Program-made: the position numbers and the translations under genes
Shown here: piece after piece, positions 47,001-57,948 of the stretch
How the letters are laid out: each line of letters begins with the position of its first letter
Position numbering within the stretch: position 1 is the first letter of the stretch
NCBI RefSeq assembly: GCF_035083965.1
Contig: NC_089727.1
Coordinates: 2,113,501-2,177,500, forward strand
Direction: 5' to 3'
DNA length: 64,000 nucleotides
DNA from: Branchiostoma lanceolatum
Taxonomy: Eukaryota; Chordata; Leptocardii; Amphioxiformes; Branchiostomatidae
The notes under the pieces: generated by a model
What the model was told of the DNA's origin: nothing
Database searches by the model: none
What the model saw: only the letters and a program-made list of their open reading frames with translations

Positions 47001-50000
47001 AGTAGAGTTGTTGTTTTTATTCGAGTGAGAAAGCAGACGTAGTGGAGACGCATTCAAGTTGGAAACTTATATTAGCGTCACCAATAAACATACGAATACA
47101 AACTTGTAACAAAACATGATGCACTAACTTATAACGAAATATGATAAGCTAAAACAATGGGCCGGGGCCCCGAAGCCACAATTTTTCCCGTTGGACTGCC
47201 GGGCACTGGATGGGTACATTCTCACGATTAGACTACGGCACCTATTTGTTACCGGGTCCTGTGTTGATTTTAACGCTGGGTGCCGCGGGATCACGTGGGG
47301 GTCACGCTCAAAAGAACCAGCCCGTAAACTGCCCGGCAGGGCCCCTTTTTCCAATTCCTACCGTAGCATTAGGGAGTACACATGCTTACGTTTATGGTTT
47401 TTGTTTTTTTACAGTCAATTCGCAGTGCTGTAACGAAACTCTTTGCAACAATGCCAGTTTCGTACCGACCACGGTTGCCCCGACGACAACGGAGACCACT
47501 CTAGTAACAACCCAACCCCAGACCACCCTCCTGACGACAGACCCTGTACCGACCACAGAAATGACCGAAACCACGCTCTACACAGAAGCGACGGTTGCAG
47601 CGACGGAAACGACAGGTACAGACGACATTGATACTACATTCTTAACCATGACTGAATATGACACAACAATAGATGAGCGAACCGATGGAACAACCTCATT
47701 CGAAACCCTGGTAATGACCGAGCTATCTACCGTAGAAGCGACCGAAACTCCAGTCACCACCGACCTTGGTACTATACTTATAACCATGACACAAGATGCC
47801 GCCACCACAGATCAACAAACCGAAGTAAACACCCAATCTGAAACACTTGTGATGACCGAAATACTGACAACCATAGGACTGACTGACACTACGCTCGTCA
47901 CAGAAGAATCTGGCCTCACAACAGTTGAGCCGACTGAAACTATGCTTGTCACGGAAGAACTGGGCTTAACAAGTACAGACACCACGGACATCGGCACTAC
48001 ACTCGTGACCATGACACAAGATGAGACAACGATAGATCAACAAACCGATGGAACAACTCCATTCGAAACCGTAGTGATGACTGAGCTATCTACCATAGAA
48101 GCGACCGACACTACGCTCGTCACGGAAGAGGCAGAGCTGACGACAGCTGAAGCGACGGAAACGATGCTTGTCACAGACATCACCGGCCCTGGTACTACAC
48201 TAGTGACCGTTACACAAGATGAGACAACATCAGATCAACAAACCGATGCAACAACCCCATTCGAAACCGTAGTGATGACAGAGCTACAATCTACGGTAGA
48301 AGCAACCGACACTACGCTCTACACTGAAGATCCAGGATTCACGACAGAAGAAACCACGCTCTACGCGGAAGACTCAACATTGACGACAGAAGAAACCACG
48401 CTCTACACGGAAGACTCAACATTGACGACAGAAGAAACCACGCTCTACACGGAAGACTCAACATTCACGACAGAAGAAACCACGCTCTACACAGAAGACT
48501 CAGGATTCCCGACAGAAGAAACCACGCCTTACACGGAAGACTCGGGATTCACTGTAGAAGAAACCACGCTCTACACGGAAGACTCAGCATTCGCGACAGA
48601 AGAAACCACGCCTTACACGGAAGAAACAGAACCAACAGCAACAGGTATTACCGATATTGGTACGACTCTTTTAAGCATGACACAATTTGACACCACCATA
48701 ACATATGAACAAACAGAGCTAACTACCCCACCCCGATCTACCTCATCCGAAACCCTAGTGCCAACCGAAACAGCACCCAACACAGAAATGTCCGAGCTAA
48801 CGACGGAAGAGGTTTTGTCAACAGATCGGACAACGAACGCCCTTCAAGTTATCACAGGTATCACTAACACAGCTGATAACACACTCTTAGCCACTACACA
48901 GTATGACACCGCCTCAGATCAGCAAACCGAAGAAGCCACCTCAGCGGGAACTACACTCGACACAGAAGGACCAGGGTCGACAACGATAGAGATTCGGTCT
49001 ACAGAACTGCCAATGACGTCACCCCAAACTGATTTAGGTATCACTGGCCTTGGCGTCACTGCTAATTATTACATAATATAACACAGCGTAGAAACAAGGC
49101 ATAATATCCACCCACCCTTTAGAAATGTAGATACACGTAGAAACAATCCCAGTTCAACACAACTACCTCAATAGTCCCCACAACTGCATGTAGTCTCAGC
49201 CAGTGATCACTTTTGAACATCCTCTACAGCGATATGCATAAACCCAACCCAAACTATCACATTAGAGCATTAGCACGTACATTATTCTATAGATTATTTC
49301 TTCCATTAGTCATAGATTAGATTAGTTCTTTGTATTTGTTAACTATTAGCAATAGTTCAACTCTCATATGCGTAAGTTGCCATACATTGTACCAGATACA
49401 ATTGTCGTGCAATAAAGTTCTTCTTCCTCTAGACACTAAATCACTTTCGACACTTGCAATGGCATTATATAATTTTACATATCTTTCCATACAGAAACAA
49501 CAGAGCTGTCAACTACACTCGGGACAGGGGTCACGACAGAAGGACCGACCCAGCCTACAGAAGGGACAGGGCCAACCACAGAAGGACCGACCCAGCCTAC
49601 AGAAGGGACAGGGCCAACCACAGAAGTACCGACCCAGGCTACAGAAGGGACAGGGTCAACCACAGAAGTACCGACCCAGGCTACAGAAGTGACAGGGTCA
49701 ACGACAGGAAGAACGACCCAGCCTACAGAAATGACAGGGTCGACGACAGAAGGAGTGACCCAGCCTACGGGAGCGTCCGGGTCTACGACAGGAGTGACCC
49801 AGCCTACAGGAGCGTCCGGGTCTACGACAGAAGGAGTGACCCAGCCTACAGGAGCGTCCGGGTCTACGACAGACGGAGTGACCCAGCCTACGGGAGCGTC
49901 CGGGTCTACGACAGGAGTGACCCAGCCTACAGGAGCGTCCGGGTCTACGACAGGAGTGACCCAGCCTACAGGAGCGTCCGGGTCTACGACAGAAGGAGTG

Positions 50001-50735
50001 ACCCAGCCTATAAGAGCGTCTGGGTCTACGACAGAAGGAGTGACCCAGCCTACAGGAGCGTCCGGGTCTACGACAGAAGGAGTGACCCAGCCTACAGGAG
50101 CGTCCGGGTCTACGACAGGGGTGACCCAGCCTACAGGAGCGTCCGGATCTACGACAGGGGTGACCCAGCCTACAGGAGCGTCCGGGTCTACGACAGGGGT
50201 GACCCAGCCTACAGGAGCGTCCGGTTCTACGACAGGAGTGACCCAGCCTACAGGAGCGTCCGGGTCTACGACAGAAGGAGTGACCCAGCCTACAGGAGCG
50301 TCCGGGTCTACGACAGAAGGAGTGACCCAGCCTACAGGAGCGTCCGGTTCTACGACAGAAGGAGTGACCCAGCCTACAGGAGCGTCCGGGTCTACGACAG
50401 AAGGAGTGACCCAGCCTACAGGAGCGTCCAGGTCTACGACAGAAGAAACGACCCAGTCAATAGTAGTTACCATGGCAACGGACGCCATTAGTAACACAAC
50501 GACAGTGAGCGTCGACCAGCCGGCAGCAGGGGCTAACGTCGGGCTGATCGCGGGGTGCTCCGTGGGGGGCGTGCTGGCGCTAGGGCTGCTCGCCTCGGCC
50601 GTCGCGCTCCTCCTGAAGCGGAAGAAGATGGGCAAGGGCAAGATACATCCCGGGGACGGCGTGGAGGCGCCGGGGGGCCCGGCAGAGACATACAAGTCAT
50701 TCGACCCGTCTACTAGACGTGTTTTTAGCGAGTGA
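44084..50735 (+). CDS. Transmembrane mucin with N-terminal Ly6/uPAR domain
   Basis: Five exons: 44084-44129, 44837-44979, 46810-46900, 47415-49037 and 49495-50735. Every phase matches, giving 1047 aa. A signal peptide ([16 protein letters not shown]) is followed by [10 protein letters not shown] and a ten-cysteine LU domain ending CCNETLCNN (to about residue 107). That is the three-finger fold of Ly6, CD59 and uPAR. The next 540 residues are Thr/Glu-rich with long repeats ([14 protein letters not shown]-type) and a 14-aa [14 protein letters not shown] array. The last exon adds Pro/Thr/Ser 13- and 14-aa repeats ([14 protein letters not shown], 17 units), a membrane span ([20 protein letters not shown]) and a 39-residue basic tail with ETYKSFDP. 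It should be a heavily O-glycosylated cell-surface protein. I know no named orthologue with this order. The frame open upstream of 47415 is intronic. Confidence 0.88.
46475..46625 (+). mobile_element. SINE-like element, truncated
   Basis: CGTAACGGCAGGGTGTTCGG, then CCGGGTTCGAATGCCCCG (a good pol III B box), then CCCTTGGGAAAGGCACTT and CTCCAGGTGTGAAAATGGG. Member of the family at 22530 and 50756, lacking the 3' half. In an intron of the Ly6-mucin gene. Confidence 0.7.
48335..48630 (+). repeat. 42-bp coding repeat ([10 protein letters not shown] units) in the mucin
   Basis: About seven units of 42 nt with the core GAAGAAACCACGCTCTACAC. Repeat length is a multiple of three. Confidence 0.9.
49540..50450 (+). 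repeat. 39/42-bp coding minisatellite in the mucin last exon
   Basis: An upstream block of 42-nt units ([14 protein letters not shown] type, to about 49740) is followed by 17 units of 39 or 42 nt with the core GGAGCGTCCGGGTCTACGAC. The two unit lengths differ by one codon. The array stays open in several frames on both strands. Confidence 0.93.
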
Positions 50736-52068
50736 AATTTACTCGTTTAGCTATAGGGTGGCGTCAACCAGATAGGCTTGCGGACACGAGATCTAGATGT
50801 CTCAGGTTCGATTCCTGGTATTCCGCGCTAGACGTTGTGTCCTTGGAAAGGCACTTTACACGACTTTTCTAGGAGACCTGACATCGGTTGGGGAGGTAAA
50901 GGGCGGTGGAAGGAGAGAAGTGGCCTCTGCCTTCAAATACCGTACCCTAGACACAGTGGAAAAAAACCCACAGCCTCTACGTCCCCAAAAAGACGATAGG
51001 ACTATAGCTACCTCTATCTTTACATTTTTAAATGCATCATCGTTATAGTGCAAGATGTAGTGACGCTAAAGATTCAAGTGTTCCTCCCAGCCTTCTGGTT
51101 TCATGTATTCTTCGTTCGAAAGCAAAGAAATTAATTGGTATGGCCTTATAGAACAAGAAAATCATTTAAAAATCATTTGGAGGGCTCGGGGAAAAAGCAC
51201 TCATTATAAACTGGCAATGATGTAAAGCGATGTACATATATTGTATAAATGGTGCGGGCACCCTTAGAGAGACGAAGCTTACCTCGCACACGCACTATAC
51301 TGTACAAGAGTCTGACGGAATAATAGTTTGAACAATAAGCGGTGCATCGTTGTTTTAGAATAGGAATATTCAATGTACAGCTGGCATAAATATACAATTT
51401 GTGGCGTGTTTTGAGTGGCTACGCAAATAGTAAAGTTGCACTCAAGTTCTATTTCTGACACTTCCATTGGAATATTTTCGATGCTTGACGAGATTGTCTA
51501 CAGAAGTACGATAAACATGGTTTGTTCAAGTTGTCTACATAAGCGTTGTATATTAGGTGAGACCAGTGTAGCTTTCGGCGACAACGGGTGTACATGTATG
51601 CTATGCAGTTGATGTATCAGTTTTATTCTATCAAAGAAATTAAAATGACAATGTCTTACGACGACTCGTGACACGTAGCAACCCAGCGTCGTCTGTCATT
51701 GAGAAATTTATTTATTCATTCATCCATCCACATACCCATCCATCTATTTATTTATTTATTCATTAACTTATTCATTCATTGATTCATTTATCTATTTATT
51801 CAGATTTACCACATTTGTGGAAGGATTGACATAACAGGTGACTATCACATTTTCAAGATGTCAACCCAGATTCTTGACAGCTTCAACCTACTAGGACGTC
51901 CCACAAGATATGACACAAGTCGTTGATGTAAACGCAACATGTGTTGAATGTTAATCCGATCCCTCTTAAGCTTAGTTGGGGAAAAGTCTATGAGATGATA
52001 GAGAAATGTAATAATCGCATGAGCACATCGTTACCTTTCCGGCAACAAGAACTCAAGTCGTTAATACC
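50736..52068. other. Mucin 3' UTR and intergenic region; SINE and HSD 3'-UTR homology
   Basis: At 50756-50965 lies a SINE-like copy (B box GGTTCGATTCC, then TCGGTTGGGGAGGTAAAG). The stretch 51620-51715 resembles 57500-57600 downstream of HSD copy B (TGACA-TG-CTTACGACG against TGACAGTGTTTTATGGCG, then CATTGAGAAATT in both). This indicates shared 3'-UTR ancestry. A TTATTCATTC-type simple repeat lies at 51705-51800. Confidence 0.6.
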
Positions 52069-52847
52069 GTAGACCGATCCTGTCGAACACCATATCGAAC
52101 GAATAGAAAACCAATAGAACCCCCTGTTCTATTCAGCCCACCTCCGTCAAAAACAGCGTTGGCGGGGCAGAAATGGCACGTGTAAAGCAGGGTACGTATA
52201 TCTGGGACTGGTTTTCCACTGTATTGGTTGAATGCATGCTCAGAACAAAAACGAATTTAAAAAAGAAAATAGATCGGGCAGTCAAGGAGAGGAAGCTTGT
52301 ACCACATGCTGACTATTACAAAGTACGCTAGCGCAGAGTTTCGTATCTTCAGTTACTGGTGTGTGAAACTGGTTAACTTGAAAGTGAACAGGGAAGTAAA
52401 AGGATGCATTTTAATTCTTAGTTACTAAAAACCATGCAGCTGTTATGCATGCAATCAATACAGTGGGAACCCTGTCACAGATATATGAACCCTGTTTTAA
52501 ACGTGCATCGCCTGCTTGTCAGAAACTGGGCGCTGATGCCCACCGACAAGGCAAAGCTATGCGGCGCATACCGCTTTAACATTGACCGAAAACATCACGC
52601 TCTCACCGCAACTACACCTACCCCCTCCTTAAACAACTGTACCCGGTGGATACAGCCTTCATCAAAGAAGACATAGCATTCTTATTTGGCCCGCTTTGAA
52701 AGGGTTTCAGTGCCACAAAAGCTAAACCGAAGTCAGTGGCATTATTTTCAAGCTAGCCGCGGCGGCCATGTTTGGTCCGTCAAACCCTGTTTTTGACGGA
52801 GGTGTTCGAAATCGAACAGGGGGCGTGGCTTTGGGATCGGTCTATTG
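52069..52847. mobile_element. TIR element, family 1 copy b
   Basis: The left end has GTAGACCGATCC, GTCGAACACCATATCG, CCCCCTGTTCTATTC and CACCTCCGTCAAAAACAG. The right end is the inverted counterpart, ending GGATCGGTCTATTG. The termini match the element at 9910-10211, but the roughly 550-bp centre is different and non-coding. It separates two versions of a sequence (51990-52060 and 52885-52960) related to the HSD copy A 3' end. Confidence 0.75.
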
Positions 52848-52939
52848 CAACATGTGTACAAAGTTGAATATTTTTATCCCTTAGTAGAAACAAAAGTTAT
52901 GAAAAGATAAGGAAATGTAATAATCCTACGAACACATCG

Positions 52940-55900
52940 TTAACTTTCCTGGACCAAGTCAATCTCAGAGGTAAGGTAGTCCATAATTTGCGGCATCAGG
53001 GCCCCGAATTTCGTGAGAGGCCAGGTGGAGAACGGATAGTAGATCTCTCGGGCTCGAGTCGCCCCTCCTCTGATGATGGCCATGGCGGTCTGGTCTACCG
53101 GGGTTAGAATTCCAAGCATCTCTGGTGAATTCTGGAACAAATTCATGAGTAAAACCGTTGTAATAGAGACCCCGTTCATACTAAGCCTTTCATAGCCGGC
53201 TGAATAAATTAAAAGATTTAGCCGGCTAATTAACCCGGCTATCTTGGCTTAGTATGAACGCAATTTAACCGGCTAAATAAGGGTTTTAGCAGGCTAACTT
53301 TAAACCACCTCAGGAGGTGGTTTGAAAAACCCTTTCTAAAACCCTTATTTAGCCGGCTAAATTGCGTTCATATTAAGCCAAGATAGCTGGGTAAATAGCC
53401 GGCTAAATCTTTCAATTTATTCAGCCGGCTATGAAAGGCTTAGTATGAACGGGGTCAGAGTCAACTTTTACCAGATTCCTTTATAATATTGAAGCATGTA
53501 TCAAAAGCTCTCAAATAGACTCGATTAGCTGCGGGAAAATAGTGGAGATTGGTTAGCTCCTCTGTCAAGCTGTTGACTTCATCTTACCTCTAAGTTTTCA
53601 TCTTACCTCTAAGTTTTTAATGACTTTTGGAGTCCCGATGTAGCCCAGCACGGCGAGAGTGACGGACACGTCCTGCTGAGCCTTCATCAGTTCCACACGG
53701 AGGGAGCTGAAGAACCCGTCCAACGCGAACTTCACGGAGCAGTAGAAACTCAAGTTTGGCCAAGGTACTTTACCTACAGATAGAACACATGGAATGCAAA
53801 ATTATGTTTCACGCTAGAGAACAAGGTTCTTTGTACAGAACCAAGTGTTTTTACCTAGCCGACATTTTGGTGACGGTCTGTCCCCTTCCTCAGGGCAATA
53901 ATGACTGTTTCTACTTCGCACTGCAGCTAGGTGGCGCTGCTGCAGTGTGAAGAATGCGGTTCCAAAAGTGACTAAGTTTATAGACCCCCCCCCCCCCCCC
54001 AATCCAGTTCCGTTACTGGAGCTCGTTATTGAAAAGATGAAGTCAAACTGGGCTTAGCTCGATGCATTTTTAGAAAGTAGTAGACTGTAGGAACGATTAT
54101 AGCTCTTAATATCATTGCATTCATCACTTTTACATATATAGTGCTATGTTACATGAAATTCACTTGTATTCGCTACAAGGCTGTAGGCGCTATTCAATGC
54201 ATTAAACTTACTTTGGTCGCACTTCACTCTCAACGCAAATAGTATCGCTTTTGTTATAGTTAAGTAGATCTGTACATGCTAGCCAAATGTTTGTTACGAA
54301 CACTTAATGATGCATTTGTTAATAATGCAAACAAAACGAAAGAAATATAAGTGATGAATTACCGAAACCAGAGGAAACTACTACGAGATGTCCTTTACTC
54401 TCCTTCAGCAGAGGCAGGGCCAGGGAGGCCAGCCGGACGTAACTGACCAGGTTGATGTTCAAGTAGTCTTCGAAGAAGTCCACATCCGGGTCTTCGTCCC
54501 AAGACTTGCCCTCGTGAAATTTGTCTTGAAGAGATTTATAGTTGGACCCAACATGGTTCAGCACCAAGTAGTCCAACCTCCCTGGGAAAGATGTAAAACG
54601 TTATTGTTGAATTTATTCAATTTTAGCTGGTTCTATTCGCTATCTATCAACTTTGAACGTCAACATGTTTCGTTGTGACCTGTACTTAGCCCAGTGTAGT
54701 AAAATACTAACAAATTTGCCCTTGATCCTGATAGTTCGATGAGATTTTCAGGACTGGAGTCTTCTTACACAACATGTATATAATGTTTGAATTTTTAAAA
54801 GATTTATCGCCCTACCGAATTTCTCCTTGGCTGTTTGAATGGTTCTCTCACAGTCCTCCGCCTTCCCCATGTCCCCGGCCACGTAGTGCGCCTCCTGGGC
54901 ACCCAGAGACTTCGCCTTCGCCACGACCTCGGGGGAAAATAATCATCTACTTTAGCTCACCAAGAAAATTGTCTTCTGACTTGTACGTGTTTTCTACCGA
55001 CATTGAATTCCCATAGTTTTCATGGCCTTATGTATAGATTATTAACGAACCTTTAAAACACTAGCTCTGAAATGGTTCCATTAGCCCAAATAACATTTTT
55101 TGTGAATTTCTTTAGTAATTTTTTTAATTTTTATTTCTTGATTTATTCATTAGTGTGAATTTCTCGCTAATCTGTCTGTTCATTTTTCTGACTTCTGCAG
55201 CATCAACTTTGGGCCCGGACCGAACCAGCCTTCCAAGTTTTCCAATCCTGCAAGTCTCCTGTTACACCATTTTGCGAATCACATCCTGCCACCTTGGGCC
55301 CGAGTCAGCCGGGGGACAAAATTACACACACACCAAGACAAGCAAAAGAAAACAGAAACAATACAAGCATGCAAAGGTGCTTTCTCACCTCCTTCAACCT
55401 GTTCTCCCTCCTGGCTGTGATGAGGATCTTTGCTCCCAGCCGGGCGTACTGGTACGCCATCTCTTCGCCGATGCCGGTACTGCAGCCCGTGATGACGACT
55501 GTTGCACCGCGTACAGATTCTGAGGGACAATGTGAATGGTGCGAAATTATGTATCTCGAGCTTTAGAGCTTGTAACCGGATAACTCAAAGAAAAAAAGTC
55601 AGGTGTCAAGCCACGAAACCCGCACTGCGCCAAAAGTGGGATTTACTAACGGCGATGAATGCCCGGTAAGTTCCCAAAGCAACGAATCATGCCAGTTTAA
55701 CCGGGTATTGTTGGACTTATGCTAGGGTCACATTTCCAACCCGGAGCCCGGCCGGGCAGCTTGTGGGAACGAAAACTATGACATAAAAGACAACAAAACA
55801 CACAAAACTTTTGAAAAATTATTCCTTACCATACGTTATATATATCCTTGATATGCGTCTTTTATTCTTTGTTTTCTCAAACAGCCCGGCCGGGCCCCGG

Positions 55901-57067
55901 CTTTGAAATGTGACCGAAGCATTAACTGGCATTTATCGCTATTGGTAACGGATCCAATTTTCGTGCCGTGTTGGAGTCAAGAAATAACTGCGCCTCCCGT
56001 CAGGACATGTGGTGTATCTAAAACACACACGCGTGTGAATGTTTCGCTTGTTGAGGTCAATAAGTTGATGACGTTAGAATGCGAAGGTAAATCTAACAAT
56101 TACTCCAAAGCATAGTATTTCGCCATCTAGCGTTGTCACTCGTATTTTCACTTCTAAAGTAAACGAGTGAACCTTTGACAACCTTCAAGTCTTAAAATGT
56201 AAATGGACACATTTGAGTTACAATATTCAGACTGCCAATGCTTGGACAAAAGACCCGTCAATAGGGATGTATATAAGGTGCGTGATGGCAGTTAAACAGC
56301 CAATATTTACACGGGTCCAAGCCATAGTACTTTCCGATGACCACAGCACCAGTAACACCAACAAAGTAACCCACGTTATACTTAGTCGCGATTTTTTAGT
56401 ACTTCATCAAAGGGAGAAACTCAGCTCGAACGAAGCATTACAAAGAACTGTTGGTCTGTCACAGTCTCACAAGTGACCACGCCCACCTTACAAGTTAAAT
56501 AAAGGGTTACCTAACTTGGGTCCACTAAGACGGAGCGCGTCTTGTCAAAATAAGTTATAAGCGTTGTTAAGGATCAAACATATTCCTTTTACGACATGTC
56601 TGTAGAGGTTATGACAGAACCCACCGTGGTTAAAGATCTATGACAAGAGAGCTGAAGTTTGTACGACATATTCGCGGCTGTCCCAAAAATGAGTTTTCTG
56701 TCGTAGACCTGTCGTGCAATCGTCTACTACGACGAATATGACTAGCCTCCACCAGGCTATGGGGGTACAGATGGTATACTAGAATTCGGCCAAAAAGTTG
56801 AATAACTGGCCAGGAAAGTCAGTCCACGGTGAGGTTAACCTTTTCCCCTCCGAAGCGCCTGCTGCAAATGAAAACCTCAAACGCTCCTGGCAAAGTATTC
56901 TTCCTACAGGCGATGTGGTGAGTCTGGTAGAGACTAGAATATGACTTGCCTCTAGAGGTAAGTCATGGCAGCGACTTACCCGGATCGAAGCCATCGTAGT
57001 TCCAGTAGATTCCGACGGCAACGGCACCGAGTAACACCAGCAGACTAGCCCGCACTAGGAGCGACAT
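52940..57067 (-). CDS. 11beta-hydroxysteroid dehydrogenase 1-like protein, copy A
   Basis: Six exons from high to low: 56980-57067, 55389-55519, 54816-54927, 54363-54581, 53607-53773 and 52940-53131. Phases agree, giving 302 aa. An N-terminal hydrophobic anchor (MSLLVRASLLVLLGAVAVGI) is followed by a short-chain dehydrogenase. The nucleotide-binding motif is TGCSTGIG (residues 40-47), then VLNHVG, INLVSYVRLAS, catalytic S181 in VVVSSGFGK, and Y194/K198 in FYCSVKFALDGFF. The Ser-Tyr spacing of 13 equals human HSD11B1. Expected to be an ER-membrane NADP(H) oxidoreductase of steroids or other carbonyls; the substrate is unknown. The Tyr context YCSVK differs from the usual YSASK. It is the most downstream of a tandem array. 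Intron 1 and intron 5 carry TIR elements. Confidence 0.93.
53168..53456. mobile_element. Palindromic foldback MITE, 289 bp
   Basis: The whole element is one inverted repeat: arms of about 143 bp at roughly 95 percent identity meet at AAACCACCTC-AG-GAGGTGGTTT near 53312. The ends read GACCCCGTTCATACTAAGCC and its reverse complement. The flanks share AGA, a weak candidate 3-bp target duplication. TTAGCCGGCTAA sub-palindromes recur inside. In HSD copy A intron 5. Confidence 0.88.
55717..55924. mobile_element. TIR element in intron 1 of HSD copy A
   Basis: The element spans 55720-55921 (202 bp). Its inverted ends share GGTCACATTTC and CCCGGCCGGGC. TTA flanks both sides (55717-55719 and 55922-55924). 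A 3-bp TWA duplication is typical of PIF/Harbinger elements, so that class is inferred. The paralogous intron of copy B holds an unrelated element at the same site. Confidence 0.8.
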
Positions 57068-57948
57068 GGCGAGTGTATGTGTGTTTATACAGAGGAAGGA
57101 GCAGGTAGGACAAAGGTCACTTGAAGCAAGCACCTGCTATACACGTGGCCATACGAGTGACTCTCGATTGAGCCGCAAAACGGGGGCGTCGTCGTTTTAC
57201 GACAGGCCTGGATCGCATGTATAGTTATGTTGTTTTCTGGCTCTCCTGTCGGTCAAGTTCCACAGAAATAATGGACATAATCATACACAAGCACACGTAC
57301 GCAAACATTCACGACGTATTGCTAGTATTCCTATTGCGATATAGAAATATATAAATAAGCACATGGAACACAATGGACGAGTTGTGTACCACATTTTGAT
57401 GCCAATTTCGAGGCACAATTTCCAACATAAGAGTTTATTAACGTGCTGGTGGGACTCTACATCGCAACGACTTAGATTCTATGCAGTTCGTGTATATATC
57501 AGTATCATTCGATCAATCGAAACATAATGACAGTGTTTTATGGCGCATTAAGATACATAGCAACAAAGCGGTGTCTTACATTGAGAAATTCCTGACAGAT
57601 ACAGATTCAGCATGAATAGATAAATTAGTAACTTAAACATTCCAGGATGTCCCCGACATAAACACAATGGTATAATTTATAACTCCAGTCGTAAATCATC
57701 TCATATTTGCATGAATTTCACACGAAATTTGAACAATATACATGCAAAATCATGACCAGTAGCAAACATGTGTCCGTCTTTTTCCAGCGCAAATTTAACG
57801 ATCTATGGAAGGTTTTGGATGGTTTAGAACAGAAATGAGAATATAAGCAAGATATAGCTTTTTGCAGTCCGATGTTTTTCTGAACCTAAAACGTTTTTAC
57901 AAGCCCAGTTCAGGTCCGGTGTTTAGTTACGCAGCACTCAACCAGTTA
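57068..57948. other. Spacer between HSD copies A and B
   Basis: Holds the copy A promoter and copy B 3' UTR. Apart from the 57500-57600 similarity to 51620-51715, nothing was recognised. Confidence 0.45.

Noticed and set aside
47210-47414. Coding extension of mucin exon 4 upstream of 47415
   Set aside because: A clear poly-T plus ACAG acceptor at 47414 and a phase match with exon 3 show this part is intron.
49454-50491. 345-codon plus-strand frame in the mucin last exon
   Set aside because: Out of phase with the exon that splices in and with the membrane span; repeat artefact.
49475-50695. 406-codon antisense open frame
   Set aside because: It is the reverse strand of the mucin minisatellite, a monotonous [11 protein letters not shown] repeat with no start context, introns or domain; explained by stop-free repeat units.
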